Positions 40,299 through 48,525 of a stretch of DNA of 64,000 bases are shown here, one piece after another. Source of the DNA: JBOHDX01 sp050700835 (GTDB taxonomy: Bacteria; Actinomycetota; Actinomycetes; Propionibacteriales; Nocardioidaceae). The stretch is taken from NCBI GenBank assembly GCA_050700835.1, contig JBOHDX010000114.1:20461-84460 (forward strand), read 5' to 3'. The translations under genes were made by a program, and so were the position numbers. The first letter of the stretch is position 1; the number at the start of each line of letters is the position of its first letter. The notes beneath the pieces are model-generated. The model did not search any database. It had not been told where the DNA came from and saw nothing but the letters and a program-made list of their open reading frames with translations.

Positions 40299-40740
40299 GC
40301 CGGCCGTGGGCGGCACGGGGGGCGTCGAGGCGGCCAACCGCAGCTTCTACACCGCGATCGAGAGCGGCGACATCGACCTGATGACCGCCCTGTGGCTGCC
40401 GGGCGAAGACACCGCGTGCGTCCACCCGGGCAACGAGGTGGTGCGCGGGACCCCGGCGATCCTGCGGTCGTGGTCGTTGGTGATGGCGAGCACGCCGTAC
40501 ATCCAGTTCTTCCTGACCGACGTCGCGATGAGTGCCCACGGCGATGTGGCTCTCGTCGGATGCACCGAGAACATCCTCGCCGCGGGTGAGGGTGCTCCCG
40601 CGGCCGAGCTGACCGGGGGGCGCGCAGTCGCACTCAACACGTTCGTGCGCACCGGGGCCGGCTGGCGGATGTGGGCGCACCATGCATCGCCGGTGCTGGG
40701 TCGGGGTAATGAGCCGGCAGGACCAGGGGAGGAAACGTGA
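40291..40740 (+). CDS. NTF2/SnoaL-like protein in the folate operon
   Basis: A 149-residue protein with the compact alpha+beta pattern of nuclear-transport-factor-2-like folds: ANRSFYTAIESGDIDLMTAL, VHPGNEVVRGTPAILRSW, then strands ending FVRTGAGWRMWAHHASP. The family is widely used as a small ligand-binding or isomerase scaffold. Being wedged between folP and folB by 8-bp and 4-bp (GTGA) overlaps, it is certainly co-translated with folate enzymes. A role with a pterin intermediate is plausible but not shown. Confidence 0.8.
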   Translation: MAEPAVGGTGGVEAANRSFYTAIESGDIDLMTALWLPGEDTACVHPGNEVVRGTPAILRSWSLVMASTPYIQFFLTDVAMSAHGDVALVGCTENILAAGEGAPAAELTGGRAVALNTFVRTGAGWRMWAHHASPVLGRGNEPAGPGEET

Positions 40741-41114
40741 CGACTGACGCGCCGGACCGGATCGCGCTGACCGGTTTGCAGGTGCGGGCACACCACGGCG
40801 TCTTCGCCCGCGAGCGCCGGGAGGGGCAGCCGTTCGTGGTTGATGTGGTGCTGAGACTGGACACCGGACCAGCGGCTGACGGAGACGACCTATCGCGTAC
40901 TGTCGACTACGGCGAAGTAGCCCAACGGGTGCATGACGTGGTGGCATCCGACCCCGTGGACCTGATAGAGACCGTCGCCGCCCGAGTCGCCGACACCTGC
41001 CTGGAGTTCGAGGGCGTGGCGAGCGTGCTGGTGACGGTGCACAAACCGGAAGCGCCCATAGCGGTCACGTTCTCGGACGTCGCCGTGACCATAGAGCGGA
41101 GCCGTCATGACTGA
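40737..41114 (+). CDS. folB: Dihydroneopterin aldolase
   Basis: A 125-residue enzyme cleaving dihydroneopterin to hydroxymethyl-dihydropterin and glycolaldehyde. Family features are LTGLQVRAHHGVFARERREG at the start (Tyr/His-Gly active-site loop), LSRTVDYGEVAQRVHDVV, LIETVAARVAD and VTVHKPEAPI with the catalytic Lys. GTG 40737 overlaps the preceding stop, and its own stop overlaps folK by 8 bp. Confidence 0.94.
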   Translation: MTTDAPDRIALTGLQVRAHHGVFARERREGQPFVVDVVLRLDTGPAADGDDLSRTVDYGEVAQRVHDVVASDPVDLIETVAARVADTCLEFEGVASVLVTVHKPEAPIAVTFSDVAVTIERSRHD

Positions 41115-41673
41115 GACCCCGAACCCGCACATCGTCGACACCGACACGATGACTGGCGAGATGCGCCCGATCCGTCAGGCCGTGCTCTCACTCGGATCGA
41201 ACCTCGGGGAACGCTTCACCACGCTGCAGGGCGCGCTCAATGCGCTGGCAGACACACCGGAAGTCACCGTCGTGACCGTGTCGCCGGTCTACGAGACGGC
41301 GCCGGTCGACTCCCCTGCGGACGCCAAGGACTTTCTCAACATCGTCGTACTCCTCGACACCACGCTGGCCGTGCATACCTTGCTGGACCGGGCGCTGGCG
41401 GTCGAGGACGCGTTCGGTCGTGTACGCAGCGAGCACCACAACGCACCGCGCACACTCGACGTCGACCTCGTGGTGGTCGGAGAACGCATCGCCGACGACG
41501 CGGATCTGAAGCTGCCCCACCCGCGTGCGCACGAGCGGGCCTTCGTGCTCCGTCCGTGGCTGGACGTGGATCCTGAGGCCTACATCCCGGGGCACGGACA
41601 TGTCGTCGACCTGATCGGCAAGGTCGACACGTCCGGTGTGCATCGCCGCGACGACCTCCAGCTCGACCTGTGA
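41107..41673 (+). CDS. folK: 2-amino-4-hydroxy-6-hydroxymethyldihydropteridine diphosphokinase
   Basis: A 188-residue HPPK that transfers pyrophosphate from ATP to hydroxymethyl-dihydropterin, giving the folP substrate. The signature SLGSNLGERFTTLQ, VSPVYETAPV, FLNIVV and the metal-binding APRTLDVDLVVVGE are present. There is a 20-residue N-terminal extension before the fold. It is coupled to folB (8-bp overlap) and followed 13 bp later by the DUF3180 gene. Confidence 0.95.
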   Translation: MTETPNPHIVDTDTMTGEMRPIRQAVLSLGSNLGERFTTLQGALNALADTPEVTVVTVSPVYETAPVDSPADAKDFLNIVVLLDTTLAVHTLLDRALAVEDAFGRVRSEHHNAPRTLDVDLVVVGERIADDADLKLPHPRAHERAFVLRPWLDVDPEAYIPGHGHVVDLIGKVDTSGVHRRDDLQLDL

Positions 41674-41686
41674 CCCCGCTCACGCC

Positions 41687-42187
41687 GTGACCGAACCGGA
41701 CCGTGGCCACAGCGTGGGCACCACCAGGCCCATCACGCTGGCCATCGCCGTTGTGGTGGGGTTGGCGATCGGCGGCGTGTTCCCACTGATCTCCGAGCGG
41801 GGCAACCGGGTGGCGCCCAACGTGCCCTGGTCCGCGATCGGCGCCCTCGCCTTCCTCGCGGCCGTCCTCGGGGGATTCGCCTGGACGACGTGGCGGACGT
41901 TGCATCGGCGGCGGCTGCCGATGGACGCCCGCCGCGCGGTGAACCTGCTTGTCCTCGGCAAGGCGAGCGCGCTCGTCGGCGCGCTGCTTGCCGGGGCGTA
42001 CATCGGTTTCGGGGTGCACTACATCGGCTCGATGAACGTCGACCTGCCGCGCTCGCGCGTCATCCACTCCCTGCTCGCGATGCTCGCGTCGATCGGAGTT
42101 GGCGTGGGCGGACTGCTGCTGGAGCGTGCCTGCCGGGTGCCGCGCGATCCCGACGACAAGCGCACGGGCGCGAGCTCGTCTGCCTGA
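41687..42187 (+). CDS. DUF3180 membrane protein
   Basis: A 166-residue protein with four predicted helices, at about 16-33 (LAIAVVVGLAIGGVFPL), 48-66, 92-110 and 128-148, and the conserved KASALVGALLAGAYIGFGVH segment. DUF3180 proteins sit directly after folK across actinobacteria (Rv3605c in M. tuberculosis), but their role is unknown. GTG 41687 follows folK by 13 bp and replaces an upstream in-frame ATG that lies inside folK. Confidence 0.87.
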   Translation: MTEPDRGHSVGTTRPITLAIAVVVGLAIGGVFPLISERGNRVAPNVPWSAIGALAFLAAVLGGFAWTTWRTLHRRRLPMDARRAVNLLVLGKASALVGALLAGAYIGFGVHYIGSMNVDLPRSRVIHSLLAMLASIGVGVGGLLLERACRVPRDPDDKRTGASSSA

Positions 42188-42354
42188 GCGGCGGTGCGGC
42201 ACGGGGCCGGGGGTTCCGGTAGCGCGGGGCGCCGGTCGTGCCGGCCGGCGGGTGCTCGGGAGCCCGCGCGCCCGAGAGCTGGGTCGTCCAAGGCGCGGCG
42301 CGCTGTCCGGCGTGGCAGAGGAATCGCGAGGCCCGAGCCTCCTACCCTGGCGGC

Positions 42355-42951
42355 ATGGGAATGAACCGTCGTCGTCGACGTAGTTTCCGCATCACTGTCG
42401 CGCTCGTGCTGCTTGGGCTCGCAGGCCTGCTGGTGGCTGCTGCGGTCGTCATCGGCGGTGCCCCGCTGCTCGCGATCGCCGCGGTGTCGACCTGGGTCGC
42501 CGGCGCGACTGCCGCACGCATGATGTCGAACGAGCTGGCGCAGACCCGCCGCGACGCGGCGCGAGATCGCTCCGCTCAGGCTCTCGCCTACCAGCAGATG
42601 GCTACCGAGCAGGCCCGGTCGAACTCCGCGTTCGCCGCTGCGATGACGGCGACGGTCGCTGGCAGGGACGTCGAGCTCGCCGCGCTTGCCGGCACTCTTC
42701 GGCTGTCCGAGGCCCGCGCCGACGAGGCCGTCGAGCGGGGCCGGCGTCATGCCCTCCGGGTCGACGAGCTGCAGACCCGGGTCGATGAGCTCGCCGCCGA
42801 ACTCGACCGTGCGCAGGAGGAGCAGGTCATAACCGCCGACGAGCTGGCCGTCTGGGACGACAGCCAGGCCCCGACGGTCGTGGACCTGTTGACGTGGGAG
42901 GAGCGGCGGCCAACGGGCCCCGCCATCGACGAGGCCCACGCACAGGCGTAG
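42355..42951 (+). CDS. Membrane-anchored coiled-coil protein, function unknown
   Basis: A 198-residue protein. A basic start (GMNRRRRRSFR) precedes two hydrophobic segments (ITVALVLLGLAGLLVAAAVV, then LLAIAAVSTWVAGATAA) and a long heptad-like region (about 60-160, including VDELQTRVDELAAELDRAQE). It occupies the position of Rv3604c in the conserved block. TACCCT lies 6 nt before ATG 42355, again a leaderless-type start; a second in-frame ATG is at 42361. The 163-bp gap after it (42952-43114) holds only imperfect GGTGGCCGGTGTCG repeats. Confidence 0.7.
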   Translation: MGMNRRRRRSFRITVALVLLGLAGLLVAAAVVIGGAPLLAIAAVSTWVAGATAARMMSNELAQTRRDAARDRSAQALAYQQMATEQARSNSAFAAAMTATVAGRDVELAALAGTLRLSEARADEAVERGRRHALRVDELQTRVDELAAELDRAQEEQVITADELAVWDDSQAPTVVDLLTWEERRPTGPAIDEAHAQA

Positions 42952-43114
42952 CCAGGCTGTCCGGCGCATCCGCTGCCCGGGGCCTCGTGGGCTGCTGCGG
43001 TGGTGGCCGGTGTCGAGGCGGGATGCCCCAACCGCTGGCGGGCCTGGCGGTGGCCGGTGTCGTGACCGGGTGTCGTGGCGGGTGCCCCGCCGGCGGGCGC
43101 CCAGGCGGCCAGGC

Positions 43115-44299
43115 TCAGACCCGCACGGGCCCGGGTTGCTCCAGCTCGACCGCATCCGGCGACACGCCTTCGTCGTCGGCGTGCACCGAGCGGCGCAGCG
43201 CCGCATGCAGCGAGTCCGGTGTGAGTACGCCGATGAACTTCGCACCGTCGAGCACCGCCACCCAGCCGGCATCGTGCCGCAGCATCGTGGCGAGGGCGTC
43301 CTTCAGGGGCGCGTCGTGCTCGACATAGGCGTCCATCCGGCGAGCACGGTCGGCAACGGTGCCATCGCCTCGCGCGACGTCGGCCGAGAGCCAACCCTGC
43401 AAGGCGCCTTGGTCGTCGAGCACGACCGCCCACCGAGCATCCTGCTTCGCCATCACCACTCCGGCCTCGCGCAGCGTCTCGCTGGCGCGGACGGTGGGAG
43501 GCGCGACGACGTCGCTCGGCTCGATCGCGGTCACCGCAAGGCGCCGCAGCCCACGGTCTGCCCCGACGAACTCGGCGACGAAGCCGTCCGCGGGCGCGCC
43601 GAGGACCCGTGCCGGCGTGTCGTACTGTGCGAGCCGGCCGCCCTGGGCGAAGACCGCGACTCGGTCACCCAGCCGGACTGCCTCCTCGATGTCGTGGGTG
43701 ACGAACATGACCGTCTTCTCCAGCTCGTCCTGCAGCCGCAGGAACTCCTCCTGCAGGCGGCCGCGTACGACCGGGTCGACTGCACCGAACGGCTCGTCCA
43801 TCAGGAGCACCGGAGGATCGGCTGCCAACGCACGCGCGACGCCGACCCGCTGTCGCTGACCGCCTGACAGCTGGTGTGGGTAGCGGCCACCGAACACCTT
43901 GGGGTCGAGTCCGACCGTGTCGAGCAGCTCGTCGGTGCGCGCCTCGATCCTCTTGCGGTCCCACCCGAGCATGCGAGGCACCGTCCCGACGTTGGTCCGG
44001 ATGGTGTGGTGCGGAAACAGCCCGATCTGCTGGATGACGTAGCCGATCCGGCGCCGCAGGTGGACCGGATCGACCCGCGTCACGTCATCGCCGTCGAGCA
44101 GGATCCGTCCGGTCGTGGGCTCGATCAGCCGGTTGACCATCTTCAGCGTCGTGGACTTGCCGCAGCCGGACGGTCCGACCAGTATGACCAGGGAACCTCG
44201 GGGCACGTCGAGGTCGAGGGCTTGAACGGCAACCGTCCCGTCCGGGTAGGTCTTGCCGACGCCCTCGAGCCGGATCATCGGATCTTCGGTACCGTCCAT
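43115..44299 (-). CDS. opuBA: Glycine betaine/choline-type ABC transporter ATP-binding protein with CBS domains
   Basis: A 394-residue osmolyte importer ATPase. It has Walker A GPSGCGKSTTLKMVNRL, Q-loop YVIQQIGLFPHHTI, signature HQLSGGQRQRVGVARAL and Walker B VLLMDEPFGAVDP. A C-terminal tandem CBS region (about 260-375) includes MAKQDARWAVVLDDQGALQG and GWVAVLDGAKFIGVLT; in OpuA these domains sense ionic strength. ATG 44299 is supported by TAGTGT 6 nt upstream on the minus strand. It is divergent from its own permease genes with only 3 bp between start codons. Confidence 0.92.
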   Translation of the reverse strand: MDGTEDPMIRLEGVGKTYPDGTVAVQALDLDVPRGSLVILVGPSGCGKSTTLKMVNRLIEPTTGRILLDGDDVTRVDPVHLRRRIGYVIQQIGLFPHHTIRTNVGTVPRMLGWDRKRIEARTDELLDTVGLDPKVFGGRYPHQLSGGQRQRVGVARALAADPPVLLMDEPFGAVDPVVRGRLQEEFLRLQDELEKTVMFVTHDIEEAVRLGDRVAVFAQGGRLAQYDTPARVLGAPADGFVAEFVGADRGLRRLAVTAIEPSDVVAPPTVRASETLREAGVVMAKQDARWAVVLDDQGALQGWLSADVARGDGTVADRARRMDAYVEHDAPLKDALATMLRHDAGWVAVLDGAKFIGVLTPDSLHAALRRSVHADDEGVSPDAVELEQPGPVRV

Positions 44300-44302
44300 G
44301 CC

Positions 44303-44998
44303 GTGACACTACCGGCGCTGAGCACACCGGGCTCGTGCTACGACCTGCTGAACAATCAATGGTTCTGCGCGTCGTACTGGCACGACCGCGAGTCTCAGTT
44401 GCAGGCGGCAACCGTCCAGCACATTCAGATCACTGTCGAGGCAGTCCTTCTCGGTCTCGTCGTTGCCATCCCCCTCGCGTTGCTCGCGAGGCGGTTCACC
44501 CGGTTGGAGACGTTGATCCTCGGTCTGTCCACCATGGTCTACACGATCCCGTCGTTAGCGTTGTTCCCCTTGCTCGTTCCGTTCACCGGCATCACAGCGA
44601 CGACTGTCATCATCGGCCTGGCTCTGTATTCGTTGACCATCTTGGTGCGCAACACCCTTGAGGGGTTGAGATCCGTGCCCGACGAGGTACGTGAGTCCGC
44701 CCTCGGTCTCGGCTACGGACCCACCCGCATGCTGCTCACGGTCGAGATGCCGTTGGCGCTGCCGGTGATCATCGCCGGACTGCGCGTGGCTACGGTCTCG
44801 ACGGTGGCGCTCACGACGATCGGCTTCATCGTCAACTTCGGTGGCCTGGGCAACCTGCTGGCCGACGGAGTGCAGAACAACTTCAAGGCCGAGATCTTCG
44901 CCGCCAGCGTGCTGTGCGTGGCACTCGCTGTGGTTCTCGACGTCATCCTGCTCGGCACCCAGTGGGTGCTGACTCCGTGGACCCGGACGCGGGCGTGA
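44303..44998 (+). CDS. opuBB: Glycine betaine/choline-type ABC transporter permease
   Basis: A 231-residue permease with five or six helices. It has TVQHIQITVEAVLLGLVVAI, TMVYTIPSLALFPLLVPFTG and the EAA-type loop EVRESALGLGYGPTRMLLTV. GTG 44303 is preceded by TACCGT with a 7-nt gap; the open frame extends far upstream but that part is antisense to opuBA. The -10 box lies inside or against the opuBA start region, so the two divergent promoters overlap. It is followed after 4 bp by the second permease. Confidence 0.9.
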   Translation: MTLPALSTPGSCYDLLNNQWFCASYWHDRESQLQAATVQHIQITVEAVLLGLVVAIPLALLARRFTRLETLILGLSTMVYTIPSLALFPLLVPFTGITATTVIIGLALYSLTILVRNTLEGLRSVPDEVRESALGLGYGPTRMLLTVEMPLALPVIIAGLRVATVSTVALTTIGFIVNFGGLGNLLADGVQNNFKAEIFAASVLCVALAVVLDVILLGTQWVLTPWTRTRA

Positions 44999-45002
44999 CC
45001 CG

Positions 45003-45728
45003 ATGATCGGCGACGCCATCTCGTTCCTGTTCACCGGCGCCAACTGGTCCGGCTCCAACGGCATGCTCGTCCAGCTGCTACAGCAGCTGCTGCTGACGAT
45101 CACTGCCTTGGTGGTGGCTCTAGCCGTCGGGTTGCCGATCGCTTTGTCACTGGGGCACCTGGGCCGCGGAGGGTTTCTGGCGATCAACATCTCCAACGTG
45201 GGCCGGGCCGTACCCACGTTCGCGGTGCTTGTGCTGTTGTCGGTGGGTCCGTCGTGGGGGACCGCGGAGCTCGGCCCGTACGGCCGGGCCGGCCTGGCCA
45301 CGTTGTTGTCCCTGGTGTTGTTCGCCCTGCCGCCGATCATCACCAACAGCTATGTCGGCGTACGCGAGGTCAACAAGGAAGTGGTCGAAGCAGCGCGAGG
45401 CATGGGCATGAGTGGTCCGCAGCTGTTCTTCGGGGTCGAGCTACCGCTGGCGATGCCGCTGATCACCACCGGCATTCGGCTGGCGCTCGTGCAGGTCTGG
45501 GCCACCGCGACCATCGCCGCGCTGGTGGCCGGCCCCGGGCTCGGCAACGTGATCACCGCCGGCTTCTACCGCAGCGACTACGGCAAAGGACTCGGTGGCG
45601 CGATCCTGGTGGCCGTCATCGCGTTGGTTCTGGAAGGAATAGCGGCGATTGTCCAGCGATGGAGTGACCCCCGGGCACGTGCGGACCGCCGAGCGACGGC
45701 ATACGTGGTTGCACAAGCCGCTACGTGA
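45003..45728 (+). CDS. opuBD: Glycine betaine/choline-type ABC transporter permease
   Basis: A 241-residue second permease of the OpuB system, with QLLLTITALVVALAVGLPIA, NVGRAVPTFAVLVLL, NSYVGVREVNKEVVEAARGM (EAA loop) and LVQVWATATIAALVAGPGLG. It forms the channel heterodimer with OpuBB. It starts 4 bp after opuBB and ends 85 bp before the binding-protein gene, so the three plus-strand genes are one operon. Confidence 0.9.
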   Translation: MIGDAISFLFTGANWSGSNGMLVQLLQQLLLTITALVVALAVGLPIALSLGHLGRGGFLAINISNVGRAVPTFAVLVLLSVGPSWGTAELGPYGRAGLATLLSLVLFALPPIITNSYVGVREVNKEVVEAARGMGMSGPQLFFGVELPLAMPLITTGIRLALVQVWATATIAALVAGPGLGNVITAGFYRSDYGKGLGGAILVAVIALVLEGIAAIVQRWSDPRARADRRATAYVVAQAAT

Positions 45729-45813
45729 TGGTGCGATGGTGTGCGGGGTGCCGCCCGGTGCCCCACCTGACACGCGTGGCTGGCGCCACGGGACACAGAA
45801 GGTGGTGCGCGGG

Positions 45814-46782
45814 ATGAGCGTACGTCGCATGGCCGGCCTCTCGCTGGCGGTCGGGGCACTGCTGGCCGGCGCAGCGTGCGCCAGCAGCACCGCTCCGTCA
45901 CCGAGCAGCAACCCGACGAGCGGGTCGTCGAGCAGCGGTGCCGGCAGCAAGGGCACCATCAGTCTCTCCGGCCAGAACTTCACCGAGATGCAGATCATGG
46001 CGGCGCTCTATCAGCAGCTGCTGGAGAAGGCTGGCTACACCGTCAACGTCCACCTTGTGGCGACGCGCGACATCTATGTTCGGCAGCTGGAGTCGGGCAA
46101 TGTCGACGTGGTGCCGGAGTACCTCGGCGCGCTGACGGACTACCTCAACACGCTGAAGAACGGCGCCAACGCGCCCACCATCTCCTCGAACAGCTCCGCC
46201 TCCACCCTGGCCAAGCTCAAGCCGCTGGCGAGTGCCGACCACATCTCGATGCTGGACCCTGCGAAGGCCACCGACCAGAACGCCTTCGCCGTCACCAAGA
46301 GCTACGCCAGCCAGAACAGTCTCACGACGCTGTCCGACCTGGGTGCTCTCGGCAAGCCCATCGTGCTGGCGGCGGCACCGGACTGCCAGGGCCGGTCCGA
46401 CTGCCAGGGAGGGCTCTCGAAGGTCTACAAGATCAACATCAGCAAGATCCTGCCGCTCGGCTTCGACTCGCCGCAGGTCAAGGACTCGCTGTCAAAGGGC
46501 GAGTCCCAGCTCGGTGAGGTGGCGACCACCGACGGTGCGCTCGCCTCCGAGAACCTCGTGATCCTGACCGACGACAAGGGCGTCCAGCCGGCGCAGAACC
46601 TGATCCCGGCAGTCAACTCCGACTTCCTGTCGGCTCACCCGGACGTCGCGACGGTGCTCAACAAGCTCTCAGCCGTGCTGACCACCAGCGACCTCGCAGC
46701 GATGAACGTCCAGGTCGACGTCCAGCGTGCCCAGGCGGCAGACGTGGCTCAGCAGTACCTCTCGTCGAAGGGCCTCATCTAG
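45814..46782 (+). CDS. opuBC: Glycine betaine/choline-type substrate-binding lipoprotein
   Basis: A 322-residue OpuAC-domain protein. The signal sequence ends in a lipobox-like LLAGAAC, followed by a Ser/Thr/Pro/Gly linker (about 27-48) and the binding domain from GTISLSGQNFTEMQIMAALY, with QLESGNVDVVPEYLGALTDY and SKVYKINISKILPLGFDSP. The family binds quaternary ammonium osmolytes in an aromatic box; the actual ligand cannot be read from the sequence. Its stop lies 5 bp from that of the convergent nuoD-like gene. Confidence 0.9.
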   Translation: MSVRRMAGLSLAVGALLAGAACASSTAPSPSSNPTSGSSSSGAGSKGTISLSGQNFTEMQIMAALYQQLLEKAGYTVNVHLVATRDIYVRQLESGNVDVVPEYLGALTDYLNTLKNGANAPTISSNSSASTLAKLKPLASADHISMLDPAKATDQNAFAVTKSYASQNSLTTLSDLGALGKPIVLAAAPDCQGRSDCQGGLSKVYKINISKILPLGFDSPQVKDSLSKGESQLGEVATTDGALASENLVILTDDKGVQPAQNLIPAVNSDFLSAHPDVATVLNKLSAVLTTSDLAAMNVQVDVQRAQAADVAQQYLSSKGLI

Positions 46783-46787
46783 GCGAG

Positions 46788-47993
46788 CTACTTGTCGATG
46801 TCGCCGACGACGAAGAACATCGAACCGAGAATCGCGACCATGTCGGCGACGACGCAGCCGGGCAGCAGCTCCGGCAGTGCGGCGATGTTGTTGAACGACG
46901 CGGTGCGCAGCTTCATCCGCCACGGCACCTTCTCGCCTCGCGACACCAGGTAGTAGCCGTTGATGCCGAGGGGGTTCTCGGTCCACGCGTACGTCGTGCC
47001 CTCGGGGGCCTTCACGATCTTGGGCAGGCGCACGTTCACCGGGCCCGCAGGGAGCATGCGCAGCTGCTCGATGCATCGGTCGGCAAGGTCCAGCGACACC
47101 TTGATCTGCTCGATCAGCACCTCGAACCGCGCGAAGCAATCGCCGGACTGACGGGTCACCACGCGCAGGGACCCGTCCGCGACCAGCTCGTCGTAGGCGA
47201 GGTACGGCTCGTCTCGACGCAGGTCGATGTCGACTCCGCTGGCTCGCGCGATGGGCCCGGACACGCCGTACTGGTGGATGATCTCCGGCGAGACCGTCCC
47301 GACGCCGCGGGTGCGGGCCTGGAAGATCTCGTTGCCCACGACCAGATCCTCGATGTGCGGGAGCCGAGTACGCACCGCAGCAACCGCGGCCGCGCAGCGC
47401 GCGAGCCAGCCGGCCGGAAGGTCCTCCTTGAGACCGCCGACCCGGTTGAACATGTAGTGCATGCGGCCCCCCGACACCTCTTCCATCACCTCCTGGATCG
47501 TCTCGCGCTCGCGGAACGCGTAGAAGATCGGAGTGATGGCCCCAAGCTCGATCGGGTACGAGCCGGCGAACATGAGATGGCTCAGCACCCGGTTCAGCTC
47601 GGCCAGCAGCATCCGGTTCCAGGTGGCACGGACCGGGACCTCGAGGCCGAGCATCCGCTCGACCGCCAGCACCACGCCGAGCTCAGAGGAGAACGCGCTC
47701 AGCCAGTCGTGCCGGTTGGCCAGCACGATGATCTGCCGGTAGTCGCGGACCTCGAAGAGCTTCTCGACGCCCCGGTGCATGTAGCCGATGATCGGCTCGC
47801 ACGTGACGATGCGCTCGCCGTCGAGGGTCAGTCGCAGTCGCAGCACCCCGTGGGTTGCCGGGTGTTGCGGACCGATGTTCAGCACCATGTCCTGGGTGGC
47901 GAGCTCGTCACCCGCGCCGCGTTCGTAGCCGAAGCCTGAGGCGCCGTCACCGACGCCGACGACGACGTTCGACATCGACGAGGAGTCGGGCAT
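46788..47993 (-). CDS. Orphan NuoD-like (complex I 49-kDa subunit) protein
   Basis: A 401-residue protein clearly homologous to NuoD: NIGPQHPATHGVLRLRLTLD (with His44 and His48), IIGYMHRGVEKLFEVRDYRQ, LNRVLSHLMFAGSYPIELGA, GGRMHYMFNRVGGLKEDLP and the C-terminal MVAILGSMFFVVGDIDK. The quinone-site Tyr of canonical NuoD (in a DYL motif) is replaced by Trp97 (RHDWLSAF). No other nuo gene is present, so this is a stand-alone paralogue of the kind annotated as NuoD2 in actinobacteria. ATG 47993 gives a 35-residue N-terminal extension; ATG 47975 is an alternative. Confidence 0.85.
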   Translation of the reverse strand: MPDSSSMSNVVVGVGDGASGFGYERGAGDELATQDMVLNIGPQHPATHGVLRLRLTLDGERIVTCEPIIGYMHRGVEKLFEVRDYRQIIVLANRHDWLSAFSSELGVVLAVERMLGLEVPVRATWNRMLLAELNRVLSHLMFAGSYPIELGAITPIFYAFRERETIQEVMEEVSGGRMHYMFNRVGGLKEDLPAGWLARCAAAVAAVRTRLPHIEDLVVGNEIFQARTRGVGTVSPEIIHQYGVSGPIARASGVDIDLRRDEPYLAYDELVADGSLRVVTRQSGDCFARFEVLIEQIKVSLDLADRCIEQLRMLPAGPVNVRLPKIVKAPEGTTYAWTENPLGINGYYLVSRGEKVPWRMKLRTASFNNIAALPELLPGCVVADMVAILGSMFFVVGDIDK

Positions 47994-48033
47994 GTGTCCA
48001 TCCTGCCATCGCCGCTTGGATAGCCTCGGCGGC

Positions 48034-48525
48034 ATGGACGAGTTGTTCGCGGTGCCCGGTGCACCGTGGGTACGGGTGGACCCGGCACTGGCGAAGCTGC
48101 GACACATCCTGCTGGGGTCAGGGCTCGCGGGGCTGCTGGTGCTGTGCGCGCTGGCCTGGCTCCTGATCCCCGCGGGCGACGTGATCGGTCCGGTGGTGGC
48201 GCTCACCGGGATCGTGTTGGTTGCGGCTGGGTGGGTGGTCATCGGCCGCAACGCGCGCTCGTGGGCGTATGCCGAGCGCGACGAGGACCTGTTCATCACG
48301 CGCGGGGTGCTGTATCGCCGCCTTGAGCTGGTGCCCTATGGCCGCATGCAGTTCGTGGACGTGACCGCCGGCCCGCTGGAGCGCTGGTTGGGCATCGCGA
48401 CGGTCCGCCTGCACACCGCGTCGCCGGACACCCGGGCTCACATCCCCGGGCTCCGGTCGACCGAGGCCGGTCGGTTGCGCGACCGGCTCACCGAGCTCGG
48501 CGAGGCCCAGGCGGCCGGTTTGTGA
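48034..48525 (+). CDS. Bacterial PH (bPH2, YdbS-like) membrane protein
   Basis: A 163-residue protein with two hydrophobic helices (ILLGSGLAGLLVLCALAWLL, then GPVVALTGIVLVAAGWVVIG) followed by a bPH2 domain: DEDLFITRGVLYRRLELVPY, GRMQFVDVTAGPLERWLGIA, TASPDTRAHIPGL. TAGCCT precedes ATG 48034 by 7 nt, a leaderless-type start, and the gene is divergent from the nuoD-like gene with 40 bp between. It is coupled to the next bPH2 gene by a GTGA overlap. Confidence 0.87.
   Translation: MDELFAVPGAPWVRVDPALAKLRHILLGSGLAGLLVLCALAWLLIPAGDVIGPVVALTGIVLVAAGWVVIGRNARSWAYAERDEDLFITRGVLYRRLELVPYGRMQFVDVTAGPLERWLGIATVRLHTASPDTRAHIPGLRSTEAGRLRDRLTELGEAQAAGL

Noticed and set aside
43874..44302. Upstream extension of the opuBB reading frame
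   Set aside because: It is entirely antisense to opuBA, and the permease family begins shortly before the first helix; GTG 44303 has a fitting -10 box.
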